Notes: generated from the letters alone by a model not told the origin. Counted from the first letter of the stretch, positions 9,901-20,215 are shown. The stretch: DNA of 64,000 bases from Polychytrium aggregatum (GCF_025602895.1 NW_026516228.1:1-64000), one strand, 5' to 3'. Numbers and translations are program-made.

Positions 9901-10870
9901 CCACGGCCTCCCAAAGTCCATCGTCAGTGATCGAGACCCCCGATTCACCTCCTTGTTTTGGACAAGTCTGTTCGACCATCTCGGCACCAAGCTGAACATG
10001 TCAACCTCGCACCACCAACAAACGGATGGACAGTCCGAGCGGACGATCCGCACCCTCGAGCAATACCTGAGGACATACGCCTCGACCAGCCAAGACGACT
10101 GGGACATACAGCTGAGTCATGCAGAGTTTGCATACAACACCGCCAAGTCGAGCACAACTGGCTTGAGCCCCTTTGAGGCGCTCTACGGATTCCAGCCTGA
10201 TGTTCCCACCTCCTTGACACTGACCGAGTCCACGGCTGGATTGCCTCCCAAACCAAGTGCCTTTGTCAAAGATCATCAAGTCCGACACAAGATGATCGCC
10301 GACGCGCTCACGGATGCGCAACAAGTGATGGCGAAGTACTACGACCGCCGACACCAGGATGTCTCCTTTGAAGTTGGAGACCTTGTCTACCTGGACGCCG
10401 ACAACATCAAGGTCCCCGAAGCCCAGTCAAAGAAGTTGTTGCCCAAGTACCGAGGACCGTTCAAGATAGCGGCCCGACCCAGTCCCCTCAACTACCTGTT
10501 GGACTTGCCACCTGGAAGCAAGCTCCATCCTGTCCTCCATGTGTCCAAGCTGCGTCGCCACACGACCCGCAGTCCAGCACAGTTCCCCGACGCCGACGAA
10601 GGTGTCCCGGACGACGCACCACTGGAAGACGACCTCGGACAATACTATACTCAAGAATATGAAGTCGAAAGGATCGTGAGGCACAAGAAAGTGGCTGATG
10701 GGTCACTTCGGTTTTATGTCAAGTGGGTTGGTTACCCACACTCGGGCAACACATGGCAAACACTGGAGGACTTGTCCCATGCACCCGAGGAGCTGAGTAA
10801 ATACGGTAAACACCTCGAGGAGCCCCAAATAAAGAGCACACGCAGGGCTCCTCGCAGGAAGCCTTCTTAA
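6953..10870 (+). CDS. pol: Family B Pol (PR-RT-RH-IN-chromodomain), B1
   Basis: The polyprotein for maturation, reverse transcription and integration, about 1305 residues from the slip site. An N-terminal spacer includes a Lys/Asn/Glu-rich stretch near 7140-7195. The protease has DSGA at 7493-7504. RT has YLDD at 8501-8512. RNase H has TDAS with its catalytic Asp at 8948-8950. The integrase has an HHCC finger ending CHTCKMVK, then Asp 9746-9748, Asp 9929-9931 and Glu 10037-10039, i.e. D-X60-D-X35-E. A GPF module is near 10455 and the chromodomain near 10660-10800 has YEVERI and KWVGY. The in-frame ATG at 6938 lies inside the gag knuckle, so initiation there is unlikely. The frame is fully open to TAA at 10868-10870. 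Confidence 0.95.
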   Translation, partial: GKRPTLLGGSGALVGDQRRGLLNAVHASPEEVHLAPSPEGETNQVLCVVREVHGGASRLPLHEREEKTKIENQNKKENQEPLRDRTACALTPVKSCVSDASDMCPQAVDVVCNGVLTPQAPAMAEPYPKCPSGRDEANQDQVSPVPPSQVMVQEAVQEDHEESLLYLPATVQGHTVRMMVDSGASCNFVSRRLLQELNIHATKKKSPMSVALADDRVQQCTHQVVLRVALHPKYHPVLLFQVIDTKFDAILGMSWLARAEPTPVVDWKGRTVRVGPDIVLQGMASPNMPPLLSAMQFKRLIKKDTSFLCVVREVDDTDQAGPGPPPVVTKLLDEYKDVFPDQLPQCLPPQRTVDHRIDIEPGSSPPSRPTYQLSLTEMDELKRQLDDLLAHGFIRPSQSPYGAPVLFVKKKEGDLRMCVDYRALNKQTIKNTYPLPRIDELMDRLSGAKVFSKIDLRSGYHQIRIHEDDVHKTAFRTRYGLYEFLVLPFGLTNAPATFMQLMNDVFRQELDNSVIVYLDDILVYSKDEATHEGHVARVLAKLREHKLYAKLSKCEFFKNQVPFLGHVVSGRGIEVDPAKVKSVVEWPPLACVSDVQSFLGLVNYYRRFIPDLARTAGPLTDLLRKECPFVWDHPQRQAFETLKHALTNAPVLAVFDPNTDVSVHTDASDFAVGAVLMQEGRPVAFESRKLSQHEINYPVHEKEQLAIIYALQKFRVYLHGTAKPFKIVTDHQSLRYLDTKKNLSRRQARWMEFLAEYNYEVVYQKGKLNVVPDALSRRPDYQLASLYESTVSVDNTMLDVVRDNIANDKQFGELFRKVSKLPKDDESSEYTVRDGLLLLKKDSRVCVPDIPSLKTKLLQEVHDSPLAGHFGVEKTYDRLAKVAYWPGMKRTVEKYIESCHTCKMVKSRTTREQGLLQPLPVPDRPWTSMSMDLITHLPTTKLDHDAIAVFVDRFSKMAHFVPCQTTCSAPDLALLFFKHVFKHHGLPKSIVSDRDPRFTSLFWTSLFDHLGTKLNMSTSHHQQTDGQSERTIRTLEQYLRTYASTSQDDWDIQLSHAEFAYNTAKSSTTGLSPFEALYGFQPDVPTSLTLTESTAGLPPKPSAFVKDHQVRHKMIADALTDAQQVMAKYYDRRHQDVSFEVGDLVYLDADNIKVPEAQSKKLLPKYRGPFKIAARPSPLNYLLDLPPGSKLHPVLHVSKLRRHTTRSPAQFPDADEGVPDDAPLEDDLGQYYTQEYEVERIVRHKKVADGSLRFYVKWVGYPHSGNTWQTLEDLSHAPEELSKYGKHLEEPQIKSTRRAPRRKPS

Positions 10871-10879
10871 GTGTGGGAG
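10869..10879 (+). promoter_or_regulatory. Polypurine tract of B1
   Basis: AAGTGTGGGAG lies between the pol stop and the 3' LTR, the position of the plus-strand primer. It is conserved in all complete family B copies. Confidence 0.7.
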
Positions 10880-11189
10880 TGTAGGAGATGGTATCTCCGA
10901 CGCTGTGCTGCGCGTACTGCGCGTACTGCGCGGCGCAGTGGGTCGTGACCTGTGCTGCGCTTTGCGTTTTCACGCACCGCAGGCAGGCCACCGCAGGGTA
11001 TACCTGCGGGTTGCCCCCGTTCCCCCCCGTTTGTCTGGAGTTCGGTTTTATCGTGAATAAACGTAAGTGCTCCCCGAGCTCACCCGTCCGCTAGAGTAGC
11101 CTAGCACCGCCCTGTTCTGCCCCGTCCTGTCTTGTCTTGTACCCCCTCCCTCCCCGTCTTGCCCCAACGTCCCAGTAGTGGACGTTACA
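10880..11189 (+). repeat. Family B LTR (B1 3' LTR), 310 bp
   Basis: Identical by eye to the 5' LTR at 5721-6030, including the seven-C run. It is followed by the target duplication GAAGG. Confidence 0.95.
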
Positions 11190-11621
11190 GAAGGCATCCT
11201 TCAAGGATCTGAATGCTTTATCGGCTTCGCGGGACCACTGGAAGCCATGCGTCTTCCGGAAGAGCCGAGTCATGGGCCCCGCGATCTTTGCGTATCCATC
11301 GATGAAGCGTCGATAGAAGTTCGCAAACCCGACAAAGGATCGAAGATCCGAGATGTTGCGCGGTATGGGCCAATCCAAGATCGCAGAGAGCTTGGATCGC
11401 TCCATACCGATGCCCTCGGGCGAGACCATGAAACCAAGGAACGAGACCGAGGTTTTGGAGAACTCGCACTTCTCCAGCTTGCAATACAGCTTTGCAGCTC
11501 GGAGCTTCGAGAGGACCTGCTTGACGTGCTCTACATGCTGCGACGGGTCAGCACTGTAGATCAAGATATCGTCAAGATACGCAATTGCGAACTGGTCCAA
11601 CTCGGTGCGCAGGACGTCGTT
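11190..11621 (-). pseudogene. pol: Family D pol: reverse transcriptase C-terminal half
   Basis: Read from 11621 down to 11190 this gives the RT palm with YLDD (11568-11579), the thumb with FLGF and FVGFANFYRRF, and the start of RNase H. It joins at 11190 to the piece at 4712-5720 once B1 and one GAAGG copy are ignored. At 11621 it is cut by the LTR of BL; the flanking TCGTT is the reverse complement of AACGA at 35672-35676, where the upstream part of the same gene lies on the opposite strand. The two parts meet at one target site in the RT motif FIND/V. No internal stop was seen in this piece. Confidence 0.9.
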
Positions 11622-11930
11622 TGTAACGTCCACTACTGGGACGTTGGGGCAAGACGGGGAGGGAGGGGGTACAAGACAAGACAGGACAGGGCAGAACAGG
11701 GCGGTGCTAGGCTACTCTAGCGGACGGGTGAGCTCGGGAAGCACTTACGTTTATTCACGATAAAACCGAACTCCAGACAAACGGGGGGAACGGGGGCAAC
11801 CCGCAGGTATACCCTGCGGTGGCCTGCCTGCGGTGCGTGAAAACGCAAAGCGCAGCACAGGTCACGACCCACTGCGCCGCGCAGTACGCGCAGTACGCGC
11901 AGCACAGCGTCGGAGATACCATCTCCTACA
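11622..11930 (-). repeat. Family B LTR (3' LTR of BL), 309 bp
   Basis: Reverse orientation; begins TGTAACG and ends CTCCTACA on the plus strand. It is followed by the reverse of the family B polypurine tract. It differs by one base in length from the 5' LTR of BL, where a G run is four instead of three. That fits an older insertion, or different parentage of the two ends. Confidence 0.92.
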
Positions 11931-13349
11931 CTCCCACACTTAAGAAGGCTTCCTGCGAGGAGCCCTGCGTGTGCTCTTTATTTGGGGCTCCTCGAGGTGT
12001 TTACCGTATTTACTCAGCTCCTCGGGTGCATGGGACAAGTCCTCCAGTGTTTGCCATGTGTTGCCCGAGTGTGGGTAACCAACCCACTTGACATAAAACC
12101 GAAGTGACCCATCAGCCACTTTCTTGTGCCTCACGATCCTTTCGACTTCATATTCTTGAGTATAGTATTGTCCGAGGTCGTCTTCCAGTGGTGCGTCGTC
12201 CGGGACACCTTCGTCGGCGTCGGGGAACTGTGCTGGACTGCGGGTCGTGTGGCGACGCAGCTTGGACACATGGAAGACAGGATGGAGCTTGCTTCCAGGT
12301 GGCAAGTCCAACAGGTAGTTGAGGGGACTGGGTCGGGCCGCTATCTTGAACGGTCCTCGGTACTTGGGCAACAACTTCTTTGACTGGGCTTCGGGGACCT
12401 TGATGTTGTCGGCGTCCAGGTAGACAAGGTCTCCAACTTCAAAGGAGACATCCTGGTGTCGGCGGTCGTAGTACTTCGCCATCACTTGTTGCGCATCCGT
12501 GAGCGCGTCGGCGATCATCTTGTGTCGGACTTGATGATCTTTGACAAAGGCACTTGGTTTGGGAGGCAATCCAGCCGTGGACTCGGTCAGTGTCAAGGAG
12601 GTGGGAACATCAGGCTGGAATCCGTAGAGCGCCTCAAAGGGGCTCAAACCAGTTGTGCTCGACTTTGACCATCTTGCAGGTATGGCAGGACTCGATGTAC
12701 TTCTCGACGGTGCGCTTCATTCCAGGCCAGTATGCGACTTTGGCCAGTCGGTCGTATGTCTTCTCGACTCCAAAGTGTCCAGCGAGGGGCGAGTCGTGGA
12801 CCTCTTGGAGCAACTTGGTCTTCAGCGACGGAATGTCCGGCACACAGACACGGCTGTCCTTCTTCAGGAGGAGCAGGCCATCACGCACTGTGTACTCGGA
12901 CGATTCGTCGTCCTTGGGGAGCTTAGACACCTTTCGGAACAGTTCTCCGAACTGTTTGTCGTTGGCGATGTTGTCTCGGACAACATCCAGCATCGTGTTG
13001 TCGACACTGACAGTCGACTCGTACAGTGACGCCAATTGGTAGTCGGGGCGTCGGGACAGTGCGTCAGGCACCACATTGAGTTTGCCTTTCTGGTATACAA
13101 CCTCGTAGTTGTACTCGGCGAGGAACTCCATCCATCGCGCTTGGCGTCGGCTCAGGTTCTTCTTGGTGTCGAGGTAACGCAGTGACTGGTGGTCCGTCAC
13201 AATCTTGAAGGGCTTGGCGGTACCGTGGAGGTACACTCGGAACTTCTGCAGCGCGTAGATGATCGCAAGCTGCTCCTTCTCGTGCACGGGATAGTTGATC
13301 TCGTGTTGGGACAGTTTGCGCGACTCGAAGGCAACGGGCCTTCCCTCCT
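11931..13349 (-). pseudogene. pol: BL pol 3' part: RNase H to chromodomain, integrase core deleted
   Basis: Minus-strand family B pol from the RNase H region (starting at the A2 target site CTCCT) through the integrase zinc finger ending CHTCKMVK. The frame then jumps near 12664 to the segment after the catalytic core. Relative to B1, 476 bp (equivalent to 9670-10145) are missing, removing all three DDE acids and shifting the frame, so translation stops within about ten codons. The remaining part, GPF module and chromodomain, stays open as a separate frame (12647 down to 11940). Exactly the same junction exists in BR near 63174. Confidence 0.92.
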
Positions 13350-13815
13350 TGTCACAGATCGCTCTGCCCGCCTAGCTGCACCGTCGCACTTGTGTCACTG
13401 TTTGCGTCGCACACTTTCCTTTTCCTTTGTCCTGTGACGCCTTTCCTTTTTCCTTGCTCTCATGTTGCACACGCCGCTCTGTTTTCCCTGCATTTGTCAT
13501 CGACCATGCATTAGTCAGACGCTGTGTCACCCGCATTTGTCAGCCACCGAGCATTTGTCAGACTTTCACATGTTTCTCCGGTTAGCCGTTGCTGCCTGGC
13601 TGCTGTCCCGCCGCCTCCGCTGCTTCGCCCCCGCTGCGGCAGGCTTCGCCTCCGGGACCGCCAGACAGATAAATAGCCCGCCTTCACCCGCTCATGTTTC
13701 TGGTCATCACCTTCGACCCCAGACACACTCGACTCTAGATCCTAGCCTCGCTAAGATCAATAAAACCCTTCTCTATCTTTTTCTTTTGATCTCCTCTTGA
13801 TCCCGTGATCTGACA
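13350..13815 (+). repeat. Family A LTR (A2 5' LTR)
   Basis: 466 bp, TGTCACAG to ATCTGACA. Its last base is the A of the gag ATG. It has the same four U3 repeats, TATA-like site and AATAAA as the A1 LTR. Confidence 0.95.
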
Positions 13816-14873
13816 TGGTAGCATCGGTCGATCCCGCCGTCAATGCCTGTCTCCAGGCCCTTGAACAACTATCGCTCGAGGACCGCGCCCTGGTCCTCTC
13901 CGCCCTGACTGCCCAGCCGAATCTCCCCACGGTCCCTCCCGGTTTCAAGCGTCCCAAGATCCCGCTCCCCGACGCCTTCACTGGCGAGCGTAAGGCTGCT
14001 GTCGTTGACGAGTTTGTCTTCTCAATGACCGAGTACATTGCCTTCCACAGTCTCGATGACGCCACCGCTGTCGCCACCGTCGCCATGAACCTCAAGGGCA
14101 AGGCCAAGACCTGGTGGCGCCTCTGGTCCCAGGGCAAGCAACTCGACAACCTGACCCCGGCCGCCGTCCTGTCCCTCGTCCGCGACACCTTCCTTCCGTC
14201 CACCTCGCTGCGCACCACCGAGGATGAGTTCGAAGCACTGCGCCACACCGGCTCCGTCGAGCAGTTCAACTCTCGCTTCCGCGATCTCCTCCTCGAGCTG
14301 CCCCACTTCAGCAACAACCGCCAGAACCTGCAGCGCTACCTCACCAAGCTCAAGCACAGGGTGCGCATCGAAGTCGAATGGAAGCTTGACTCCAACACAG
14401 CCACCCTCGAAGATGCCATGGCCCTCGCCGAGCGATACGAGTCCATTATGGGTCAATCGCAACCCCTGATGCAGCAGCCCGCTCGCACTCAGTTCCGCGA
14501 TCAACCCTTCCGCGAGCTCCAGTTCCAGCGACCTCCTCTCTTCCGCGCTCCACCTGGTCAGCCGCAGTTCCGCCCAATGGTCCGTCCTCCTCGTCCCGCC
14601 TTCCAGCCGACCCAGCCTCCCGCACGTGACCCCAACGCCATGGACCTCGACAACGTCGACATGCGCCCGATCAAGAAGCTCACCGACCGCGAGAAGGAGT
14701 ACCTCCGCCGTAACGGAGGCTGCTTCCGCTGCCGCAAGTTCGGCCACATCGCCTCGCAGTGTCCCTTGAACCAGCCCCGCATCAACGCCATCGTCGAGAC
14801 CGCCGACCAGGCCACCTTCTACGAAGATCAGGGAAACGACGAGGCGGCAACCCCTGGATACTACGACCTCTGA
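13815..14873 (+). CDS. gag: Family A Gag, A2
   Basis: A 352-residue capsid/nucleocapsid protein of Ty3/gypsy type. The helical N-terminal two thirds includes KTWWRLWSQG near residues 96-105. A Pro/Arg/Gln-rich linker follows near 215-275, then MDLDNVDMRP and the zinc knuckle CFRCRKFGHIASQC near residues 303-316. The ATG is made of the last LTR base plus the first two bases of the primer-binding site, so residues 1-4 (MVAS) are coded across the tRNA-binding sequence. The next in-frame Met is about 60 codons in, within the conserved capsid region, so this start is favoured. The stop is TGA at 14871-14873; pol overlaps in the -1 frame. Confidence 0.94.
   Translation: MVASVDPAVNACLQALEQLSLEDRALVLSALTAQPNLPTVPPGFKRPKIPLPDAFTGERKAAVVDEFVFSMTEYIAFHSLDDATAVATVAMNLKGKAKTWWRLWSQGKQLDNLTPAAVLSLVRDTFLPSTSLRTTEDEFEALRHTGSVEQFNSRFRDLLLELPHFSNNRQNLQRYLTKLKHRVRIEVEWKLDSNTATLEDAMALAERYESIMGQSQPLMQQPARTQFRDQPFRELQFQRPPLFRAPPGQPQFRPMVRPPRPAFQPTQPPARDPNAMDLDNVDMRPIKKLTDREKEYLRRNGGCFRCRKFGHIASQCPLNQPRINAIVETADQATFYEDQGNDEAATPGYYDL
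13816..13827 (+). promoter_or_regulatory. Primer-binding site, family A, inside the gag ORF
   Basis: TGGTAGCATCGG directly follows the LTR and is identical to the family B and C sites. In this family it also supplies codons 1-4 of gag. Confidence 0.8.
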
Positions 14874-14894
14874 AGGACCCGGCGAGTTGCCGCC
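14831..14894 (+). promoter_or_regulatory. -1 ribosomal frameshift site of A2
   Basis: GGGAAAC at 14831-14837 is read G|GGA|AAC in gag phase. A 5-nt spacer is followed by the stem GGCGGCAAC (14843-14851) pairing perfectly with GTTGCCGCC (14886-14894) across a 34-nt loop. The gag stop lies in the loop. A -1 slip leads straight into the pol frame. Confidence 0.87.
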
Positions 14895-17800
14895 ATCCGA
14901 CTCCGACCCCCGACGCTGAACTATTGACTCTCGCCACCGGACCTCACCTGATCAACTCTCTCATCGACGAACCCCACCGCATTGCCGCCAACCACGGCAA
15001 GGGACTGCTTGTGATCGACGCCACCCTCAACGGCTCCCCGATCACCGTCCTCATCGACCCTGGTGCGACCAACTCGCACATCTCCGAGACCCTCGCCTCG
15101 ACCCTCGACCTTCGAACCAAGACCACCGCCAACGCCGTCACGATGCCCAACGGCAAGTCCTTCCCGTCCTCCGTCACCGATCCCGTCGACCTCACCATCC
15201 ACGACTACCACGCCCGCATCAACCTCTTCACCGCGCCACTCACCTGGGACGTTATCCTCGGCAAGAACTGGCTCGACCAGACCAACCCCGAGATCGACTG
15301 GCCCTCCAACCGAATCAAGTTCTCGATCGACGGGAAGCACCACACTTGGACGGCATCGCGACCCGACACCGGAATGCCACTCACGACCCTCGAACTCCGA
15401 TCCCAGTACCACATGTCGACCCAGCAGATCAACGCACTGGCTTCGACTCCCGGCGCCGTGTATGTTTGTACTCTGAGCAGTGACTTGAATACAGTTGCTG
15501 TTGAACCCTACGACCCCGTTGCCCAACTTGCCCGTGTCCTCGAACCACTGACCCCCGAACACCGATCCATCATCGCAAAGTACCGCGATGCCTTCAACGA
15601 ACTCAAGGAACTCCCGCCTCACCGACCCGGCATCGACATGAACATCCAACTCGACGACTCTGCCAAGCCAACCTGGTCGTCGCTCTACCAAATGTCGGCC
15701 GAAGAACTCGCTCGTCTCAAAGACGAACTCGACCGATTGCTCCGGATCGGCCACATCCGCAAGTCCGTCTCGCCCTTCGGCGCACCGATCTTCTGGGTCA
15801 AGCAGGGCGACAAGTTCCGACTCGTCTTTGACTTCCGCGCCCTCAACAAGATCACCGTCAAGGACCGCACCGCGCTGCCCAACATGCGCGAGATCATCGA
15901 CCGCCTGTCCAAGTGCCGTGTCTTCTCCAAGCTCGACTTGCAACGCGGATTCCACCAGATCCGCATTGCCGACGCCGACACCCCCAAGACGGCCTTCAGG
16001 ACCAAGTACGGCCACTTTGAGTGGCTTGTGATGCCCTTCGGCCTCGCCAACAGTCCCTCCGTGTTCCAAGCCGCGATGAACGACATCTTCCGCGAGTTCA
16101 TCGACGACTTTGTGTTCGTCTACATCGACGACATCCTGATCGCATCCGAGGACGAGGACCAGCACATCCGCCACATCGAACTGGTCCTCGACAAGATCCA
16201 CCGACACGGCTTCAAGATCCGACCCGAGAAGTGTTCGTTCTTCAACTCGACCGTCACCTATCTCGGCTTCATCATCGGCGAAGGACGCATCCAAGTGCAT
16301 CCCTCGCGCATCGACGCCATCAAGAACTACCCGCGACCAACGACCGAACACGAACTCCGCAGCTTCCTCGGCTTGACCAACACCATCATGAGCTTTGTCC
16401 CTGGCTACGCTGCCCTCGCCGGTCCACTCTCGACTCTGATCACCACCCGCTCCGCCAACTCGACCAAGTCCGTCGTCTGGGACGACAACGCCATCGCCGC
16501 CTTCGAGCAGCTCAAGTTGCTCTCGCCTCAGTCGCTGCACATGGTCAACCCGGACAAGGACATTCACCTCTTCACCGACTGGTCCGAGTCAAGCGCATCG
16601 ATTGGTGGATGGATCGGGCAGGACATGGACGGATCCGGCACGGTGCGCCCCATCGCTTTCAACTCGCAGAAACTGCACGGATCCGAACTCAACTACTCGC
16701 CCTACAACGGCGAGCTGCTGTCGATCACCCGCCACCTCGACAAGTTCAAGAACTACCTCGTCGGCCGCAAAGTCTTCCTCCACACCGACCAGAAGGCGCT
16801 CAAGCACATCCTCGACTCCAAGACCCTCAACAAGCGCCAACAGCGAGCCATCGACACGATGCTGGACTTTGACCTCGAGATCCAGTGGATCCCCGGCTCG
16901 TGGAACAAGGTCGCCGACGTGCTCTCGCGCACACCGACAGCCATCTCCAAGGCCGTCCAAGTCTCGATCATCAACGCGATTGTCAACCTCGGACCCTCGC
17001 CCGACGATCTCTTGGACACCATCCGCACTCAGTACAGCTCCGACCCGATCCTGTCAGCACTGATCTCGGTCCTCCGCGACAACTCGACCGACGGACTCAA
17101 GCCGTGGATGAAGGCACAGCTGCACCGCTTCTCACTTCGACACGGGATTCTCTACTTCGACTCGACCCGCATCTGCATCCCCGGCAAGGACCTCCGCATC
17201 TCGATCATCAAGGACCACCACGACTCTGTCTGTGCAGCTCACCCCGGCACCAACACGCTCTACAAGGCCATCTCGACACACTACTACTGGCCCGCCATGT
17301 CCAAGGACATTGCCGAGTGGGTCTCGCACTGCGACATCTGCCAGCGAGCCAAGATCCGACGACAACAAGCATACGGTCACTTCTCCCGGATCCCTGTGGC
17401 CACCCGCAAGATGGACACTGTCGCCCTCGACTTCATCCTCGGACTCCCGCCTGTCACGGACTCACTCTCGGGACGCACCTTCAACTCGATCACGATCTTT
17501 GTCGACTCCCTCACCAAGTACGTCGTCCTGGTTCCTGGCAACAAGACCGACTCGGCCGAAGACGTCGCCCGCCAGTACTTCCGCGATGTCTTTGTGCACT
17601 TTGGACTCGCCGGCACTTTCATCTCGGATCACGACACACGCTTCCGGTCGGCCTTCTGGACAGGACTTAACACTCTGCTCAAGACCGAACTCCGGATCGC
17701 CTTTGCCCACCACCACGAGGCCGCCGGACAAGTCGAACGCTTTGTGGCAACCGTCGCCGAGGCCATCCGCTGTTCGACTCTGGCCCTCGGCTCCCGCTGG

Positions 17801-18568
17801 ATCGATCAAGTGCCATACATCCAGTTCGCGCTCAACTCACACAGCTCAGCTTCGACTGGACATTCGCCCTTCTTCCTGATGCACGGTCAGCATCCTCGCA
17901 CTCCTGCCAACACCGACATCATCGCCGAGTCCAACCCTGCAGCACAGTCGATCGAGGAGATGCAAGCGACTCTGGACTTGGTCTCGGACAACATCGGCAA
18001 GGCCCAGGACCGGGCCCTGTACTACGCCAACCGACATCGACGCGATATCAGCTACGACATTGGCGACCAAGTCCTGATCGACACGACCGCGTATCACTTC
18101 AGCACGGACGACGTCACACCCTCCAAGATGCGGATGCCGTACTTGGGACCCTTCAAGATCATCGAGAAGATCGGAACGACTGGATATCGACTTCGACTCC
18201 CGAGGACCCTCCGATTTACAACCGAACTCCCCGCTTCCGCCCTCGTCCCCTACAACACACCATCGACCGACCAACTTGTGTTTGATGAACCCGGACCCAA
18301 CCACAACGACGAATCAGTGTTCGAAGCGATCATTGGACACAGGATCAACCGACGACGTCGACTTCCTGGATATCGACACGAGTTCTTGCTCCGCTGGCAG
18401 GGATACGACCCATCTTACGACTCGTGGGCACCACTGGCCGAACTCTTGGATGGAGGACTCGCAGATATCCACGACTTCCTCAGCCGCAACCGCAACCTTC
18501 CGGAAATGGACACACTGATCGACCTTTGCCAAGCACAAGTGCAACGCAACTCGGGATCGAAAAATTGA
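14831..18568 (+). CDS. pol: Family A Pol (PR-RT-RH-IN-chromodomain), A2
   Basis: About 1245 residues after the slip site, made as a Gag-Pol fusion. The protease active site reads DPGA (15056-15067) instead of the usual D(S/T)G. RT has YIDD at 16121-16132. RNase H has TDWS near 16577. The integrase has an HHCC finger ending CDICQRAK and a DDE core with LDF, SDHD and GQVER. The chromodomain near 18315-18480 contains LLRWQGY. The frame is uninterrupted to TGA at 18566-18568. The ATG at 14759 lies inside the gag knuckle and is not a likely start. With intact gag and LTRs this copy looks able to move. Confidence 0.95.
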   Translation, partial: GKRRGGNPWILRPLKDPASCRHPTPTPDAELLTLATGPHLINSLIDEPHRIAANHGKGLLVIDATLNGSPITVLIDPGATNSHISETLASTLDLRTKTTANAVTMPNGKSFPSSVTDPVDLTIHDYHARINLFTAPLTWDVILGKNWLDQTNPEIDWPSNRIKFSIDGKHHTWTASRPDTGMPLTTLELRSQYHMSTQQINALASTPGAVYVCTLSSDLNTVAVEPYDPVAQLARVLEPLTPEHRSIIAKYRDAFNELKELPPHRPGIDMNIQLDDSAKPTWSSLYQMSAEELARLKDELDRLLRIGHIRKSVSPFGAPIFWVKQGDKFRLVFDFRALNKITVKDRTALPNMREIIDRLSKCRVFSKLDLQRGFHQIRIADADTPKTAFRTKYGHFEWLVMPFGLANSPSVFQAAMNDIFREFIDDFVFVYIDDILIASEDEDQHIRHIELVLDKIHRHGFKIRPEKCSFFNSTVTYLGFIIGEGRIQVHPSRIDAIKNYPRPTTEHELRSFLGLTNTIMSFVPGYAALAGPLSTLITTRSANSTKSVVWDDNAIAAFEQLKLLSPQSLHMVNPDKDIHLFTDWSESSASIGGWIGQDMDGSGTVRPIAFNSQKLHGSELNYSPYNGELLSITRHLDKFKNYLVGRKVFLHTDQKALKHILDSKTLNKRQQRAIDTMLDFDLEIQWIPGSWNKVADVLSRTPTAISKAVQVSIINAIVNLGPSPDDLLDTIRTQYSSDPILSALISVLRDNSTDGLKPWMKAQLHRFSLRHGILYFDSTRICIPGKDLRISIIKDHHDSVCAAHPGTNTLYKAISTHYYWPAMSKDIAEWVSHCDICQRAKIRRQQAYGHFSRIPVATRKMDTVALDFILGLPPVTDSLSGRTFNSITIFVDSLTKYVVLVPGNKTDSAEDVARQYFRDVFVHFGLAGTFISDHDTRFRSAFWTGLNTLLKTELRIAFAHHHEAAGQVERFVATVAEAIRCSTLALGSRWIDQVPYIQFALNSHSSASTGHSPFFLMHGQHPRTPANTDIIAESNPAAQSIEEMQATLDLVSDNIGKAQDRALYYANRHRRDISYDIGDQVLIDTTAYHFSTDDVTPSKMRMPYLGPFKIIEKIGTTGYRLRLPRTLRFTTELPASALVPYNTPSTDQLVFDEPGPNHNDESVFEAIIGHRINRRRRLPGYRHEFLLRWQGYDPSYDSWAPLAELLDGGLADIHDFLSRNRNLPEMDTLIDLCQAQVQRNSGSKN

Positions 18569-18602
18569 TGGTTTGACTTGAGCACAATTTTTCTGGGGGG
18601 GA

Positions 18603-19068
18603 TGTCACAGATCGCTCTGCCCGCCTAGCTGCACCGTCGCACTTGTGTCACTGTTTGCGTCGCACACTTTCCTTTTCCTTTGTCCTGTGACGCCTTTCCT
18701 TTTTCCTTGCTCTCATGTTGCACACGCCGCTCTGTTTTCCCTGCATTTGTCATCGACCATGCATTAGTCAGACGCTGTGTCACCCGCATTTGTCAGCCAC
18801 CGAGCATTTGTCAGACTTTCACATGTTTCTCCGGTTAGCCGTTGCTGCCTGGCTGCTGTCCCGCCGCCTCCGCTGCTTCGCCCCCGCTGCGGCAGGCTTC
18901 GCCTCCGGGACCGCCAGACAGATAAATAGCCCGCCTTCACCCGCTCATGTTTCTGGTCATCACCTTCGACCCCAGACACACTCGACTCTAGATCCTAGCC
19001 TCGCTAAGATCAATAAAACCCTTCTCTATCTTTTTCTTTTGATCTCCTCTTGATCCCGTGATCTGACA
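18603..19068 (+). repeat. Family A LTR (A2 3' LTR)
   Basis: 466 bp, preceded by the GGGGGGGA polypurine tract and followed by the duplicated CTCCT. Confidence 0.95.
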
Positions 19069-19749
19069 CTCCTGCATCAAAACAGCTCCCACCGCAAAGT
19101 CGGAGGCGTCGGTGTGCACGGAGACATCCGTGTTCGGGTCGAACACAGCGAGGACAGGAGCGTTCGTCAAGGCGTGCTTGAGGGTCTCGAACGCTTGGCG
19201 TTGTGGGTGGTCCCACACGAAGGGGCACTCTTTGCGGAGTAGGTCTGTGAGTGGACCGGCAGTGCGCGCCAGATCGGGGATGAATCGGCGGTAGTAGTTG
19301 ACGAGACCGAGAAACGACTGCACGTCAGAGACGCATGCGAGCGGCGGCCACTCGACCACAGACTTGACCTTGGCGGGGTCGACTTCGATTCCTCTTCCTG
19401 AGACAACGTGTCCCAGGAACGGGACTTGATTCTTGAAGAACTCACACTTGGACAGTTTGGCATACAACTTGTGCTCGCGTAGCTTGGCCAGCACGCGGGC
19501 GACATGACCTTCATGGGTCGCTTCATCCTTGCTGTACACAAGGATATCATCCAGGTACACGATGACAGAGTTGTCGAGCTCTTGGCGGAACACATCGTTC
19601 ATCAGCTGCATGAACGTGGCAGGTGCGTTCGTCAATCCGAACGGCAGCACTAGGAACTCGTACAGTCCGTAGCGAGTCCTGAAGGCGGTCTTGTGGACAT
19701 CATCCTCGTGGATGCGGATCTGATGGTAGCCTGAGCGGAGGTCTATCTT
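19069..19749 (-). pseudogene. pol: BL pol middle piece: RT and start of RNase H
   Basis: A minus-strand segment between the A2 and A3 insertions. It starts at the RT motif DLRSGYHQ, contains YLDD at 19546-19557 and the thumb motif [11 protein letters not shown], and ends in RNase H after [15 protein letters not shown]. It stays open throughout. It is continuous with 31191-32551 upstream (through ATCTT) and with 13349-11931 downstream (through CTCCT), so the RT was intact before the two A insertions. Confidence 0.92.
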
Positions 19750-20215
19750 TGTCACAGATCCCTCTGCCCGCCTAGCTGCACCGTCGCACTTGTGTCACTG
19801 TTTGCGTCGCACACTTTCTTTTTCCTTTGTCCTGTGACGCCTTTCCTTTTTCCTTGCTCTCATGTTGCACACGCCGCTCTGTGTTCCCTGCATTTGTCAT
19901 CGACCATGCATTAGTCAGACGCCGTGTCACCCGCATTTGTCAGCCACCGAGCATTTGTCAGACTTTCACATGTTTCTCCGGTTAGCCGCTGCTGCCTGGC
20001 TGCTGTCCCGCCGCCTCCGCTGCTTCGCCCCCGCTGCGGCAGGCTTCGCCTCCGGGACCGCCAGACAGATAAATAGCCCGCCTTCGCCCGCTCATGTTTC
20101 TGGTCATCACCTTCGACCCCAGACACACTTGACTCAAGATCCTAGCCTCGCTAAGATCAATAAAACCCTTCTCTATCTTCTTCTTTTGACTTCCTCTTGA
20201 TCCCGTGATCTGACA
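19750..20215 (+). repeat. Family A LTR (A3 outer 5' LTR)
   Basis: 466 bp, type 2: CAGATCCCTC near the start, TTCGCCCGCTC, and TTGACTCAAG near the end. The type is shared by all LTRs of the A3/A4 structure and differs from A1 and A2. Confidence 0.95.

Larger units (their letters stand above)
5721..11189 (+). mobile_element. Complete family B chromovirus B1
   Basis: Two 310-bp LTRs that are identical by eye flank a primer-binding site, gag, pol and polypurine tract. The 5-bp duplication GAAGG is at 5716-5720 and 11190-11194. Both LTRs carry a run of seven C where B2 and B3 have six. Intact frames and identical LTRs mean a recent insertion, here into family D. Confidence 0.96.
13350..19068 (+). 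mobile_element. Complete family A chromovirus A2
   Basis: 5719 bp with two 466-bp LTRs that look identical, including CACTCGACTC where A1 has CACTTGACTC. The primer-binding site, intact gag, intact pol and polypurine tract lie between them. The TSD CTCCT is at 13345-13349 and 19069-19073, inside BL. All parts needed for transposition are present. Confidence 0.96.

Noticed and set aside
14759-14830. ATG at 14759 (and 6938 in family B) as an independent pol start
   Set aside because: It lies within the gag zinc-knuckle codons; the conserved in-phase GGGAAAC and hairpin explain Pol expression better.
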